NCBI RefSeq assembly: GCF_030128825.1
Contig: NZ_CP119127.1
Coordinates: forward strand, 4,949,501-5,013,500
Reading direction: 5' to 3'
DNA from: Sphingobium sp. WTD-1
Lineage (GTDB): Bacteria; Pseudomonadota; Alphaproteobacteria; Sphingomonadales; Sphingomonadaceae
Length of the DNA: 64,000 nucleotides
The number at the start of each line of letters is the position of its first letter. Position 1 is the first letter of the stretch. Shown here piece by piece: positions 45,868 to 54,823 of the stretch. The notes below the pieces were generated by a model. The model saw nothing but the letters and a program-made list of their open reading frames with translations, was not told the origin of the DNA and ran no database searches. Position numbers and translations under genes: made by a program.

Positions 45868-46500
45868 TCAGCCCAGTAGCGCGAGGTTGAAGACGATGCC
45901 CAGCACGGCCGCCAGTGCGAGCGCAAGCAGGCAGACGGCGATCACCAGCGTCACCGAAATCGGGAAGCGGCTGTCGGAGTGAATCAGCCCATCCTCCGTC
46001 ATGATCTTGCGCCGGTCGCGCAATTCGGTCGCGAACTGGACATGGCGCACGATCCCGCCGGCCAGCAGCACGATGCCGAACACCAGCAGCGCCACGCCGA
46101 AATTGCGCGGCGCGTTGACATTCTGGATGCTGCCCGCGTCATGCATCTTCTGGAATGCCTGGTTGATGGTGAAGCCGAAGCCGATCAGCGACAGCGCGGT
46201 GCGCATTTCCGACATCAGGGTCCGGTCCGCGCTCATCCGGGTGCGCTGGAACGACATGCCGGTCCGGCGCATCGACATTTCGGTGCGGTGCCCGGACAGG
46301 TCGGTGCGATATTCGGACAGGTCGGTGCGATGTTCCGACAGGCCCGTGCGGTGGCGCGACAGGCCGGTGCGGAAATGCGAAAAGACCGTCGATGCGTCAT
46401 CGGACGCCGCCGCCTCCGCCTCCGGAATGGGTGGGACGGGCTCACCCACATTGCGGGCGGGGCGGATCAGCCCGCCTTTTTCTTCCTGTGCTTCAGACAT
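45868..46500 (-). CDS. DUF202 membrane protein with nine RT heptad repeats
   Basis: This 210-residue protein has an acidic N-terminus (1-40), then an unusual helical section (41-101) where Arg-Thr recurs every seven residues at 44, 51, 58, 65, 72, 79, 86, 93 and 100 (FRTGLSR, HRTGLSE, HRTDLSE, YRTDLSG and so on). Three membrane segments follow (LSLIGFGFTI, FGVALLVFGIVLLAGGIV, SVTLVIAVCLLALALAAVLG). The last two or three heptads plus the first helix equal the ordinary DUF202/YidH start; the rest look like amplified copies. Function is unknown. ATG 46500 lies 13 bases after the stop codon of nothing closer than the DUF4136 gene. Confidence 0.88.
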   Translation of the reverse strand: MSEAQEEKGGLIRPARNVGEPVPPIPEAEAAASDDASTVFSHFRTGLSRHRTGLSEHRTDLSEYRTDLSGHRTEMSMRRTGMSFQRTRMSADRTLMSEMRTALSLIGFGFTINQAFQKMHDAGSIQNVNAPRNFGVALLVFGIVLLAGGIVRHVQFATELRDRRKIMTEDGLIHSDSRFPISVTLVIAVCLLALALAAVLGIVFNLALLG

Positions 46501-46512
46501 TGCCTTCGCTCC

Positions 46513-47049
46513 TCACTTGGCCTTTATCGGCGGCGGGAAATTGGCAAGCACGGCGGTCACCGCCTTGTCGATTACCGCCTGGTCGGGGCTCTTGCTGCTG
46601 ACTTGTTGGGTGGCCGTGCCGTGCCAGACGGGCTGTTTCGTCCCGGTATCATAGATGTCGACCGTCAACGTACCATCGGCCACGTTGCGCACATCGACGT
46701 TGCGATAGCCGCCCCAGCCGGCCCACCCGCCCCAAGGACGATAATAGGTCGCATAGGGACCGAAATCGGTCACCTCGACCCGGTCGCGCGCGCCCAGGGT
46801 GAAGCCGATGGCGAACTCGCCGGGATTGGCCTGGCTGTAGCCGCGCGCCGCGAGCGCAGTGTCGATGGATGCCTTCACGCGCTGGAACAACAACGGGTTC
46901 ATCCCCTGCGGCACATTGATCGATGCCCAGCTATAACTGCGATAGCCGGCGAAATTGGCGGCGGGATCGGCATCATAATTGACCCGCGGCGTGGTGGCAC
47001 AGCCTGCCAGCGCCAGCAGCAGCCCGGTGACGAATATGCGCCTGAACAT
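46513..47049 (-). CDS. DUF4136 lipoprotein
   Basis: This 178-residue lipoprotein has lipobox LAGC (MFRRIFVTGLLLALAGCATT). The mature part shows the DUF4136 pattern: VNYDADPAANFAGYRSYSW, IDTALAARGYS, LTVDIYDTGTKQPVWHGTAT and DKAVTAVLANFPP. A Gly/Trp/Tyr-rich stretch (YYRPWGGWAGWGGY) lies in the middle. ATG 47049 is preceded by GGGAGG with seven-base spacing. The family is envelope-located and of unknown role. The DUF202 gene follows after 12 bases, so they probably share a transcript. Confidence 0.92.
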   Translation of the reverse strand: MFRRIFVTGLLLALAGCATTPRVNYDADPAANFAGYRSYSWASINVPQGMNPLLFQRVKASIDTALAARGYSQANPGEFAIGFTLGARDRVEVTDFGPYATYYRPWGGWAGWGGYRNVDVRNVADGTLTVDIYDTGTKQPVWHGTATQQVSSKSPDQAVIDKAVTAVLANFPPPIKAK

Positions 47050-47342
47050 GTCGCGACCTCCCTTTGAATATCGACTGGCATAGCTAAGCGGACGCCCGGC
47101 CAGCCATCGGGATTCTTCCCTAGGGACCGCGCCGGATATCCCTAGCCAAGTGCAGGAATATGCACGTCGAAAGAGCTGATGGGCCAAAGCGGGACAGCCG
47201 TTCACCATAGGCGAAATCCGCTATGGCGCGGCACCTCGGAATGCGCGATCATTCGCTTATTCCAGCGGTCGGACGGGTGAGTCGCGGCGCCAATCGCGAA
47301 ACTTTCCTGCCGATCGCAGCCCAGCAGAGGGAGCTGTGTGCG

Positions 47343-47540
47343 ATGGTAAGAGACTGGCCTGCAATGGTCGCAGCGGGCGCCGGCATTTGTGTGGCACTGG
47401 CCACGGCAAGCAACATGGGCACGCCGCAAGATGCAACCCCCACCGTCAGGCTGGCGCCACCGGCCCTGCCCTGGCTCGACAATTTGAACACGGGCAAGCC
47501 GGCGGTGCGCGCCGGACAGGCGCTTTCCAGCAGCCGCTGA
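47343..47540 (+). CDS. Possible small exported or membrane protein
   Basis: A 65-residue frame starts at ATG 47343 behind AGGGAG. An N-terminal hydrophobic stretch (WPAMVAAGAGICVALATASN) is followed by a Pro/Thr-rich tail. No family is recognised. It lies alone in about 680 bases between divergent genes; the rest of that region, especially 47541-47720, holds GC-rich short inverted pieces and no gene I can support. The assignment rests on the ribosome site and hydrophobic segment only. Confidence 0.35.
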   Translation: MVRDWPAMVAAGAGICVALATASNMGTPQDATPTVRLAPPALPWLDNLNTGKPAVRAGQALSSSR

Positions 47541-47732
47541 CGCGACCATGATCCGAGCCGGACATGCCCGGGCTGAACGGACTGACGGATTCACGCTGGA
47601 TAGGCCCGCGCTGAACCGGCCCGACTGAACCGGGCAACATTCGGCCGGGACGGCGCCAACGCCTGCACGGCTGGGCGGAACGATCCGGCCCCGGCGGCGG
47701 GATGCCAGCCTTCCTCATGATCGGGAGTGTCG

Positions 47733-48407
47733 ATGGACTTCCTACGCCTGTTCCAGTCGCTGGAGGAATTTCTCTACGAGGCGATGAGCTGGCTGGTCTT
47801 CTATCCCCGCACCTTGTGGCGGACCATCCGCCACCCGATCCAGATGCTGCGCTATTCCGACAAGGAACTGGAAGACGCGCCCGACCAGCAATTTACCGAC
47901 ATGCTGAGCCCGCCCCTGTTCCTGATGCTGACCATATTGCTGTCGCACCTGATCGAGGTCGCGTCGCACCAGAAGATGCCGGAGGTCGCGACCACCGGCA
48001 TCGGCAAGGAAATCACCGCGTCGGAAATGAACCTGCTGGTGCTGCGCGCCTTCCTTTTCGCCATCTATCCGCTGATGTTCGCGGTGCGGCGGCTGAAGGC
48101 ACAGGGCATGGCGCTCAACCGTGATACGCTGCGCCGCCCCTTCTACGCCCAATGCTATATTGCCGGGCCGGCTGCGCTGGTGCTGGGCATCGCGTCGATC
48201 CTGGCGCGCCTCGGCGATGTCGGCTGGGCGATCGCCGCTCTCATCATCATGCTGGTGACGATCATCTGGTATCTGCGGATCGAGACGATCTGGCTGCGCA
48301 GTCGAACCCGGAAATCGACCGGCACGGCATTCCGATCGGCGCTGGGCACCTGGCTGCTCGCCTCGCTGATCAACAGCGGGGCGAGCTTCCTGATCCTGGG
48401 TCGCTGA
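47733..48407 (+). CDS. Multi-pass membrane protein, unknown
   Basis: This 224-residue protein has a charged N-terminal part (MDFLRLFQSLEEFLYEAMSW) and about five membrane helices (LFLMLTILLSHLIEVAS, LRAFLFAIYPLMFAVRRL, GPAALVLGIASILARLG, WAIAALIIMLVTIIWYLRIE, LLASLINSGASFLILG). ATG 47733 lies five bases after GGGAG; a GTG two codons upstream is possible. The layout recalls Yip1-like or permease-like small membrane proteins in proteobacteria, but no family is assigned. It converges with the secreted-protein gene next door. Confidence 0.8.
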   Translation: MDFLRLFQSLEEFLYEAMSWLVFYPRTLWRTIRHPIQMLRYSDKELEDAPDQQFTDMLSPPLFLMLTILLSHLIEVASHQKMPEVATTGIGKEITASEMNLLVLRAFLFAIYPLMFAVRRLKAQGMALNRDTLRRPFYAQCYIAGPAALVLGIASILARLGDVGWAIAALIIMLVTIIWYLRIETIWLRSRTRKSTGTAFRSALGTWLLASLINSGASFLILGR

Positions 48408-48412
48408 ACCGG

Positions 48413-49087
48413 CTATTTGCCGTCGGGCGTCATCGCCATCACATCGACGAAGCGGCGCTGCGCATCGAAGCGGCAACGGAAGCGCTTGATCCCCTCGCTG
48501 CCCTTGTCGACCGTGCCGTCGATGAAGAAGCCACCGGGCGCCTTGGCGATGGCACCGGTCTTCACATAGGTCGGGCGGGTGCCATATTGGCTCGATGCCT
48601 CCCCCCGGCAATAAGCGGGCATGTTGCCCGGCGTCAGCGCGGGACCGGTTGCCGCCGGCATGACCTGCGCCGCGGTGGCCGCCAGCGCGGCGACGCTCAG
48701 GGTCAGCGTATAATTGGCAACCTCATTACGGCGCGCGGCATTGCGCATCAGATAGACGCGGATGCGATAATCGCCACTGGCAGGCAGGCGGCCCGAGAAA
48801 CTGTTGCCGGCGGTCGAACCGACGAACATCGCGCTATCCCCCGCACCGGGCGCCAATATATTGAAATAGCTGGAGGCGTTGCTGGTCTGAAGCCGGACAT
48901 TCATGGTCTGGCCGGCGCGCGCGCCGACCAGATAATCGACCATGTCATAGCCCTTGAGCGACGCCTTGATGACCTTGGACGCGGTCCCCCTGGCAAATTG
49001 CACCCGCTCGCTGCGCACCGGCGCCTGAGCGATGGCCGGCATGGCCCACGCCGACAGCGCGACAGTCGCGATCATGGCATTCCTCAT
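48413..49087 (-). CDS. Secreted beta-sandwich protein, possible lysozyme-inhibitor-like
   Basis: This 224-residue exported protein has signal peptide MRNAMIATVALSAWAMPAIA. The N-terminal domain (RVQFARGTASKVIKASLKGY, GDSAMFVGSTAGNSFSGRLP, ASGDYRIRVYLMRNAARRNE, NYTLTLSV) is a PPC-like beta sandwich; similar domains occur in periplasmic g-type-lysozyme inhibitors, and relatives are sometimes labelled DNA breaking-rejoining protein without support. The C-terminal half has two Cys (PAYCRGE, RFRCRF) in a DUF1471-like short beta pattern. Its function is uncertain. Confidence 0.8.
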   Translation of the reverse strand: MRNAMIATVALSAWAMPAIAQAPVRSERVQFARGTASKVIKASLKGYDMVDYLVGARAGQTMNVRLQTSNASSYFNILAPGAGDSAMFVGSTAGNSFSGRLPASGDYRIRVYLMRNAARRNEVANYTLTLSVAALAATAAQVMPAATGPALTPGNMPAYCRGEASSQYGTRPTYVKTGAIAKAPGGFFIDGTVDKGSEGIKRFRCRFDAQRRFVDVMAMTPDGK

Positions 49088-49243
49088 GATGCATCCTTTC
49101 GATCAATAGGGGTCCATCGAGATCATGTTGCCGTCGCCCGTCACGCTACAACGCGCAGGCCAATGGCAGGATGCGATGATCGGCCAGATGTGAATATCGG
49201 GATTCTTGGGGAGGTGGACAGAGAAGACAATCCATCCATAAAT

Positions 49244-49275
49244 GTCCGGGAGCGATGCAAGGATCGCTCCCGGAC
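49244..49275 (-). terminator. Strong hairpin after the L,D-transpeptidase-like gene
   Basis: GTCCGGGAGCGAT pairs perfectly with ATCGCTCCCGGAC around GCAAGG. It lies about 85 bases downstream of the minus-strand transpeptidase-like gene and upstream of the secreted-protein gene. No T-run follows on that strand, so it may be Rho-assisted or an RNA-stabilising stem. Confidence 0.5.
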
Positions 49276-49358
49276 GGCCATGGTGCCCACCGCGAAAGGG
49301 GTTAAGCGGCGGCACGGACCCGCGCGCCGATTGGGGCGACGCGCTTAACTGTAGAAGG

Positions 49359-50030
49359 TCAGACGACCAGCTTGGCCGCGTAGAGCAGGCTGCCCCGGCC
49401 CAGCTGGGCCATGACCTGCGACCGGACGCTGTCGCCGACCGCGAAACAGCCCTGGCTGCGCCCCAGCTTGCCGCGCGCACCGGCCAGCGTGGGCTCGGCA
49501 TACCAGGCACCATGTAGCACGATCGCCCGGCTCATCGCATTGTCGTTGGTCGGATCGAGACCCTGCAAGCGCTGCGACGGGCCATGTTTCCCGACATAGG
49601 GATCGGCCGTCAGGAACGCGCCGGAACAGGAGGCGTTGGAGCCAGGCGCATTGGAAAAGCGCTCCAGCCAGCCGCTATGATCCGGATCCGACCCGCTGCC
49701 ATGCGCCACCAGATAGGAGGTGGCGGTGCCATCCAGCAGGTTGACGATATGCAGCCGCGGTTCCGACGAGGGCGCGGCAAAATCGACCAGCGCCATGCGG
49801 TGCCGGTTGACGATCTGCGGATGCCGTTCCAGCGCCGCGCGCGCCTGCGCGAACAAAGCCGGCTTCACCAGTGCCGGCGGGGTCGGCGTCTGCACCGGCG
49901 CGACGGGTGTCCCCGGCAGCATGGGCCGCAGCGCGCGCATCGGCCCCGGCGCGGAGGCACGCGCGGTGCCAACAGCGCCCGCAACCAGAACGGAAGCGGA
50001 AAGGAGAAAACGGCGACGATCGGGGTTCAT
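49359..50030 (-). CDS. Murein L,D-transpeptidase catalytic-domain family protein
   Basis: This 223-residue protein has a Tat-like signal (NPDRRRFLLSASVLVAGAVG). The catalytic region resembles the YkuD-related family: RLHIVNLLDGTATSYLVAHG, VLHGAWYAEPTL (His) and LGRSQGCFAV, where the Cys is the nucleophile. It probably cuts or forms peptidoglycan peptide cross-links in the periplasm. ATG 50030 is chosen because the signal begins there. Similar proteins are near-universal in sphingomonads. Confidence 0.88.
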   Translation of the reverse strand: MNPDRRRFLLSASVLVAGAVGTARASAPGPMRALRPMLPGTPVAPVQTPTPPALVKPALFAQARAALERHPQIVNRHRMALVDFAAPSSEPRLHIVNLLDGTATSYLVAHGSGSDPDHSGWLERFSNAPGSNASCSGAFLTADPYVGKHGPSQRLQGLDPTNDNAMSRAIVLHGAWYAEPTLAGARGKLGRSQGCFAVGDSVRSQVMAQLGRGSLLYAAKLVV

Positions 50031-50164
50031 GGATCGTGCAACTAGGGTGCAGGCCCCGCCAAGGTCTTTGCCGGAATCGGGCGCGGCGCACAAAGTCTTG
50101 CGCGCATCCGTCCGACCCGGCATTTTTGTCCGGGCGGGGCAAGTCGAAGCGGGAGAAGCGGGAC

Positions 50165-50734
50165 ATGGCCGGAACGCGGCTATCGAACGGCATCTATCGG
50201 GAAGCGGTCGCCACCATCGTGCGGCGCATCCAGAAGGCCCATGGCCTGTCCGACAGCCAGTTGGCGGAGCGGATCGGCTGTTCGGCCGGCACGGTGAAGA
50301 ATGCCCGCAACGAGGCGAGCAACCTGGACGCCGTGACCCTTGCCAATATCGAGCAGGTTTTCGGCCCCGGCGCGATCGACCCTTATCTGGCGCTGGCCGA
50401 TGTTCGCGCCGTGCCGCTGGCCGCGCCCGTCTCGGTCGAACGGCTGCATCCGACGCTGGCGATCGTCGAGGCGCTGCACCGGATCATCGAGAAACAGATG
50501 CCCGACAGCGAAGGGGGCACCCGCATCACATCCCACGAGCTGCTGACGATCCTGAGCGAATTGCGCGAGGCGCGCGGCGTGTTCGACGCCCTCATCATGA
50601 TCGCCGACCCCGCGATCGACAGCGGCGAGATCCGCTTTCGCGACAAGGGGCGCAAGCGGCTGGCCGTGGTCCACAGCCAGGGCGGCACCATCACCCGCGC
50701 CGACATCATGCACAGCGAGGACGATGCCGACTGA
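50165..50734 (+). CDS. XRE-family DNA-binding protein
   Basis: This 189-residue protein has an N-terminal Cro/CI helix-turn-helix (AHGLSDSQLAERIGCSAGTV, KNARNEASNLDAVTLANIEQ). The rest (ALHRIIEKQMPDSEGGTRIT, SHELLTILSELREARGVFDA) is helical and does not resemble a peptidase or cupin domain. ATG 50165 is preceded by GGGAGAAGCGGG. It looks like a phage-type repressor or a stress regulator, but no phage genes surround it. It overlaps the terminator hairpin shared with the convergent PL22 gene. Confidence 0.85.
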   Translation: MAGTRLSNGIYREAVATIVRRIQKAHGLSDSQLAERIGCSAGTVKNARNEASNLDAVTLANIEQVFGPGAIDPYLALADVRAVPLAAPVSVERLHPTLAIVEALHRIIEKQMPDSEGGTRITSHELLTILSELREARGVFDALIMIADPAIDSGEIRFRDKGRKRLAVVHSQGGTITRADIMHSEDDAD

Positions 50735-50759
50735 TCCGGCATCGTCCCGTGCCGATCAG
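50731..50759. terminator. Terminator hairpin between convergent genes
   Basis: CTGATC(C)GGCA pairs with TGCC-GATCAG around TCGTCCCG. It covers both stop codons (XRE gene at 50734, PL22 gene at 50756) and would stop both transcripts. Confidence 0.6.
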
Positions 50760-52078
50760 CCCGCCGTCTTGGCGACCTCCGCCGCGTAGATTTGCGGCGC
50801 GCCGTCCATGTTGGAGCGGAAGATCATCCATTTGCCGTCGGGCGTGAAGGTGATGTTGGGCTCCAGCCGATAGTCATGCTTGCGCATGTCGACGATCTTC
50901 TCGACGCCGAAGGTACCCGGCGCGATCAGGTCGGCGGCATTGTCGGCATGGATGCCGGCGACATCGGGAATGGCCTGGGGCGTGAAGAGATAGAGATATT
51001 TTCCGTCGGGGGCATGGGCAACCATTTCGCTGTCGCCGCCGTCGCCGGAGAAATGCTTCAAGTCGGGCGCCTGGTTATAATGGACCGACCATTGGTTGCG
51101 GTCGACCTTGAACCACTGCCGATGCCCGGTCGCCAGCTCATAGCCGGCGAGCCAGAACACCTCGCCACGCGGCGTCTGAAGATCATACCAGATCCACTTG
51201 CCGTCGGGCGAGAAGAACTCATGGCCGGCGATTTCCATGTTCATGGTGCGCTTGTGGACCAGTTGCTGGCCGCTGCCGTCGGTGCGGATCGTCCAGATCC
51301 GGTCGACCTTGTGCCAGGGGCCTTCATGGCAATACATGATGAGGCCGGGGTCGGTCGGCGAGAACTGGATATGGTTGAGCCAGTCGGTCGATGCGACCAC
51401 CACCTTGCGTTCGCCGGTGTGGATGTCGATGGTGAAGATCTCCATCGGGATGCGCGCTTCCAGCCGCTCGTTGAGGCGCACTTCCTTCGCCTCGGCAAAG
51501 CTGAGCGGCTTTCCGTCCGGGCCGTTGGCGGCGTAGTTAGCCTGGCCGAACTGCTGCTTGATCTCCGGCGCGGCGCGCTTCTGGGTGCCGTCGGGCTGGA
51601 GCGGCTTGTCGCTTGCCGCCCACTGGCCGAGCAGCAGCGTCTCGTCCGCATTGATGGAGCCGATCGAACCGCGATCTACGGTCGCGATCTTGCGCACCTT
51701 GCCGCTGTCGATGTCGGCGGCATAGAGCGTCGTCGCGCCGGCGCCATCATCGCGCCTGTGGCTGGCATAATAGGCCGTGCGCGTCTTGCGCCCGGTAAAG
51801 AGCAGCTGGATATCCTTGCCCTTGACCAGCGGCCTGATGCTCCAGTCGGCCAGCGTCAGCACCGAAATGCCGTCGGGGGTGGAGATCACCATCTTGTCGC
51901 CCTGCGGCGTATAGCTGTTCTGGTGGAAATAGAGGCTGGCGCTGCCCGGCGTGTCGGTCAGTCGCAGCACGCGGTGGCCGGTGGTCTGGTCGACCCATTC
52001 GGCCACGGGCTTGGCCAGCGCCGGGGTCGCCGCGCTTACCGTCAGCGCCGCCATCAGGCCCATCATCATCGTCTTCAT
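50756..52078 (-). CDS. ogl: Oligogalacturonate lyase (PL22), exported
   Basis: This 440-residue beta-propeller lyase cleaves unsaturated digalacturonate from pectin into 5-keto-4-deoxyuronate units. The PL22 signature FSPTDPGLIMYCHEGPWHK is unmistakable, with HEFFSPDGKWIWYDLQTPRG and SLYFHQNSYTPQGDKMVI. The first 22 residues (MKTMMMGLMAALTVSAATPA) form a signal peptide, unlike the cytoplasmic enzymes of Dickeya. ATG 52078 has AAGGG seven bases before it; ATG 52093, which overlaps the previous stop, has no ribosome site. It ends the four-gene pectin operon. Confidence 0.92.
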   Translation of the reverse strand: MKTMMMGLMAALTVSAATPALAKPVAEWVDQTTGHRVLRLTDTPGSASLYFHQNSYTPQGDKMVISTPDGISVLTLADWSIRPLVKGKDIQLLFTGRKTRTAYYASHRRDDGAGATTLYAADIDSGKVRKIATVDRGSIGSINADETLLLGQWAASDKPLQPDGTQKRAAPEIKQQFGQANYAANGPDGKPLSFAEAKEVRLNERLEARIPMEIFTIDIHTGERKVVVASTDWLNHIQFSPTDPGLIMYCHEGPWHKVDRIWTIRTDGSGQQLVHKRTMNMEIAGHEFFSPDGKWIWYDLQTPRGEVFWLAGYELATGHRQWFKVDRNQWSVHYNQAPDLKHFSGDGGDSEMVAHAPDGKYLYLFTPQAIPDVAGIHADNAADLIAPGTFGVEKIVDMRKHDYRLEPNITFTPDGKWMIFRSNMDGAPQIYAAEVAKTAG

Positions 52079-52092
52079 CTTAAGGCCCTTCA

Positions 52093-54801
52093 TCAGTTGG
52101 CAGCGTCGGCGAGCGCGTCGGGAATGAGCGCCAGATTCTGTATCGCGGCAAGGCCCCATTGCGATGCCGCATTGGTGGAGACGTCCGGCCATTCAACGAT
52201 CGGGCGGACATAGGCCGGTCCCTTCAGCATCACGCGCGGATCGCCGGTCGACAGGCCGAGGCCCGCTTCACCACCGAGGAACTCCTTCCAGGCGCGAACC
52301 GCCAGTTCCCTGTCGCCGGTCTCGCGCGCCACATAGGCGGTCAGGCGCGAATGGCCTTCCTTGAGGTTGCGGCGGCCGAAGGGCTGGTCGAACTTCGCCT
52401 TCCATTCCTGCGGCGAGGCGTTGAACCAGCGGCAATAATCGAGCCAGGCGGCGCGATAGCGCGGCACGTCGAGCAGGTCGAGAAGCTCGGCATTCACCTC
52501 CAGCGCGCCGAACACGGCGTTGAGGTGGGAGATGGACATCTTATCCCCCGCCCCCATGAAGCGCCCGGTCTTGAGGTCATAGGGGGCGCTGCCCGCCAGC
52601 CAGCCATATTTGAGGCGACCGATGCTATCCATGCCGTTCAGCAGCCGCTCGCGCCATTTCCTGTCGCCGGTCCGCTCCCATTCGGTGAGCCAGGCCGAGG
52701 CGACCGAACACCACATGGTGCCGAAGCTGAGGTCAATGACCCCCGCCGGCAGCGGTGTGCGCTCCGCCCCCGGCACCTTGCGGCCGATCTCGACATGCTC
52801 CAGCGACAAGTCCGACGTGACCAGATCGCGCATCAGGTCGCCGGCCCGCTCGTCGGCGGTCAGATAATAGAAGATGCGGCGATACATGGCATTGCTGACG
52901 CGCGGCTGCTTGCTGCTGTCGCTCCAGTGCTGGACGCCATGGCGCGTGCCCAGCCCCTTGAACCGGCCGAGATGATAGACATCGACCTCGCCGGTATGGC
53001 GGGTCAGCGCCTCGGCAAAGCGGAAGGCGGCGGCATTGCCGGTGCGCAGCACGCTGGTCCAGAACCACAGGTCGGGCGACAGCTCGCTATTGTCCCAGGC
53101 AAAGCCGCCAATGTCGTAGCGCCACACATGCCGGTCGAAATCATAGGTGTGCATGATGTCGCCATGGTTCCAGAAACCATACCAGCGACGGCGATCCACC
53201 TCACCGACATAGAAGTCGACCAGATTGCTATTCTGGTCCTCGATCCGCGCCTTCATCGGCGTCGAGCGGTCCGGCAGGCTCCAGATGCCGAACACGCCGG
53301 CTTCATGGATGCGATCGGGCGTCACCATCAGCTGCGGCGGCACGGCGTTCGCCTGCGCCATCGCGGCCAGAGCATCGGCCGAAGGGGTGGCGGCGCAGGC
53401 CCACAGTGTCAGCTCGCTGGTGCGGGCGACGCCGGTCGCGGCATCCCAGCCGGGCTCATAATCCTCATAGGTGATGTCCAGCCCTTCATTCTGGGCGTCA
53501 TAGCCCTCCATCCCCAGGACGCCGCGATAGGAGCGCATGTCCATCGGCTTGGCATCGGGCGACCAGAGCCAGGCGGTCAGCGTCGCCATGTCGCTTTCGG
53601 CGTCCCGAATGCTGATCTGCGAAGGGTGGCGCTGCCAGAAATAGCGGGTGGCGATCGCCGCGCCGCCCTGGGGCGAGCCGATATAGCCCAGCCCCTGCGA
53701 CCGGCTGCCGGCGACGGAATCGACCCAGGCATGACCGTCCTGCGTGCGCTTGGCGATGGCGAAGCCGTCGGCCGACAATTGGGTCAGGTCGAAATCGCCC
53801 CAGGTCGGGATGCGATCGAGCAGCTTGGCGACGCCGGGTGCCATCGCGTCCATCGGCACCGCCTTGCCGGCGATCTGCGCGGCGCGGACGGCCTTGCCTG
53901 GATCGCGGCGCAGCCCGGTGAGCGGCCGCACCGCTTCGCTGAACAGGCCGTCGTCGGCAGTGGAGAGGCGGACATGGCGGTCATGCGGGGCGCCGGCCAT
54001 CGGCACGGCAGCAGTCAGGCCGATGCCGCTGATGAAATCCTTCGCCGGATCGCCATCGAAGATGAAGCTGTGGACGATGCGCAGATGATCGGCGCCGGCA
54101 TGGGCGTAGAGGCGCAGGGTGAAGGGCAAGATCTGCCGCCCCTGTCCTTCATGCACGCCGGTCAGCTTGACGACGGCGCGGACCGGCCCCTTCTGCTCGA
54201 CGGTGGCGCTGGTGATGCGGCCGGTGAAGGGCGTGCGGGTGCCGCCTTCAGGCGCGCTGTCGACGCTGGCGACAAGGGTCAGGGGACCAACGACGGTACG
54301 ATTGCCCTGCTGCGCCGACTGGATGATCGCACTGCCCGACCGGCCGATGCTCCAGCGCAGCGCGCCGACCTGAATCTCGATCCGGTCCGCCAGTTCGCGC
54401 ACCAGCACCGGCGCCTGCGGCGCGGCGGGCTTGCCCGGCACCACGCGCAGCGCACCGGGCTGGCCGGTGCCGGCGGGCAGCGCATGGGCGGTCCATTTGA
54501 TCGAACCGTCGGGCCAGGTGGCGAGCGTCCAGTGCTGCGAGGGCAGAGCGGTGCCATCGGCGCCCTGCACCGACAGCGGCTTGCCGGCGCGCAGCACCCC
54601 GCGCGGCCATGGCACGCCGAACGTCTGGCCAAGCGAGAGCGGCGGGGCGGCATCGTCGATCCAGCGCACCGGGGTTTCCGGCATGGCGCCGCCACGCGCA
54701 CTGGTCGCCGCCTGCGCCGCGCCCGGCAGCAGCGCGGTCGCGCTCGCCATCAATCCCGCCTTCAGGCTGTCGCGCCGGCTGATCCCCGCCCTGATATCCA
54801 C
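52093..54801 (-). CDS. Exo-rhamnogalacturonan lyase family protein (PL26-like)
   Basis: This 902-residue protein carries a Tat signal (ISRRDSLKAGLMASATALLP). The N-terminal RIFT-barrel domain (PLSLGQTFGVPWPRGVLRAG, WTLATWPDGSIKWTAHALPA) is the PcRGLX/YetA type, followed by a beta domain and a large helical C-terminal domain (NHGDIMHTYDFDRHVWRYDI, FGTMWCSVASAWLTEWER). Such enzymes cleave rhamnogalacturonan I from the chain end by beta-elimination. It lies 22 bases after the DUF6250 gene and 14 bases before the PL22 gene, so all are cotranscribed. Catalytic residues are not assigned. Confidence 0.88.
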   Translation of the reverse strand: MDIRAGISRRDSLKAGLMASATALLPGAAQAATSARGGAMPETPVRWIDDAAPPLSLGQTFGVPWPRGVLRAGKPLSVQGADGTALPSQHWTLATWPDGSIKWTAHALPAGTGQPGALRVVPGKPAAPQAPVLVRELADRIEIQVGALRWSIGRSGSAIIQSAQQGNRTVVGPLTLVASVDSAPEGGTRTPFTGRITSATVEQKGPVRAVVKLTGVHEGQGRQILPFTLRLYAHAGADHLRIVHSFIFDGDPAKDFISGIGLTAAVPMAGAPHDRHVRLSTADDGLFSEAVRPLTGLRRDPGKAVRAAQIAGKAVPMDAMAPGVAKLLDRIPTWGDFDLTQLSADGFAIAKRTQDGHAWVDSVAGSRSQGLGYIGSPQGGAAIATRYFWQRHPSQISIRDAESDMATLTAWLWSPDAKPMDMRSYRGVLGMEGYDAQNEGLDITYEDYEPGWDAATGVARTSELTLWACAATPSADALAAMAQANAVPPQLMVTPDRIHEAGVFGIWSLPDRSTPMKARIEDQNSNLVDFYVGEVDRRRWYGFWNHGDIMHTYDFDRHVWRYDIGGFAWDNSELSPDLWFWTSVLRTGNAAAFRFAEALTRHTGEVDVYHLGRFKGLGTRHGVQHWSDSSKQPRVSNAMYRRIFYYLTADERAGDLMRDLVTSDLSLEHVEIGRKVPGAERTPLPAGVIDLSFGTMWCSVASAWLTEWERTGDRKWRERLLNGMDSIGRLKYGWLAGSAPYDLKTGRFMGAGDKMSISHLNAVFGALEVNAELLDLLDVPRYRAAWLDYCRWFNASPQEWKAKFDQPFGRRNLKEGHSRLTAYVARETGDRELAVRAWKEFLGGEAGLGLSTGDPRVMLKGPAYVRPIVEWPDVSTNAASQWGLAAIQNLALIPDALADAAN

Positions 54802-54823
54802 GTTGCTCTCCCTTTTATGTTGT

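Noticed and set aside
46180-46380. 21-bp DNA periodicity considered as a CRISPR or non-coding repeat
   Set aside because: The period is coding: it gives RT heptads within one open frame with a membrane domain.
50165-50734. Phage repressor marking a prophage
   Set aside because: No integrase, terminase, capsid or other phage genes lie nearby.
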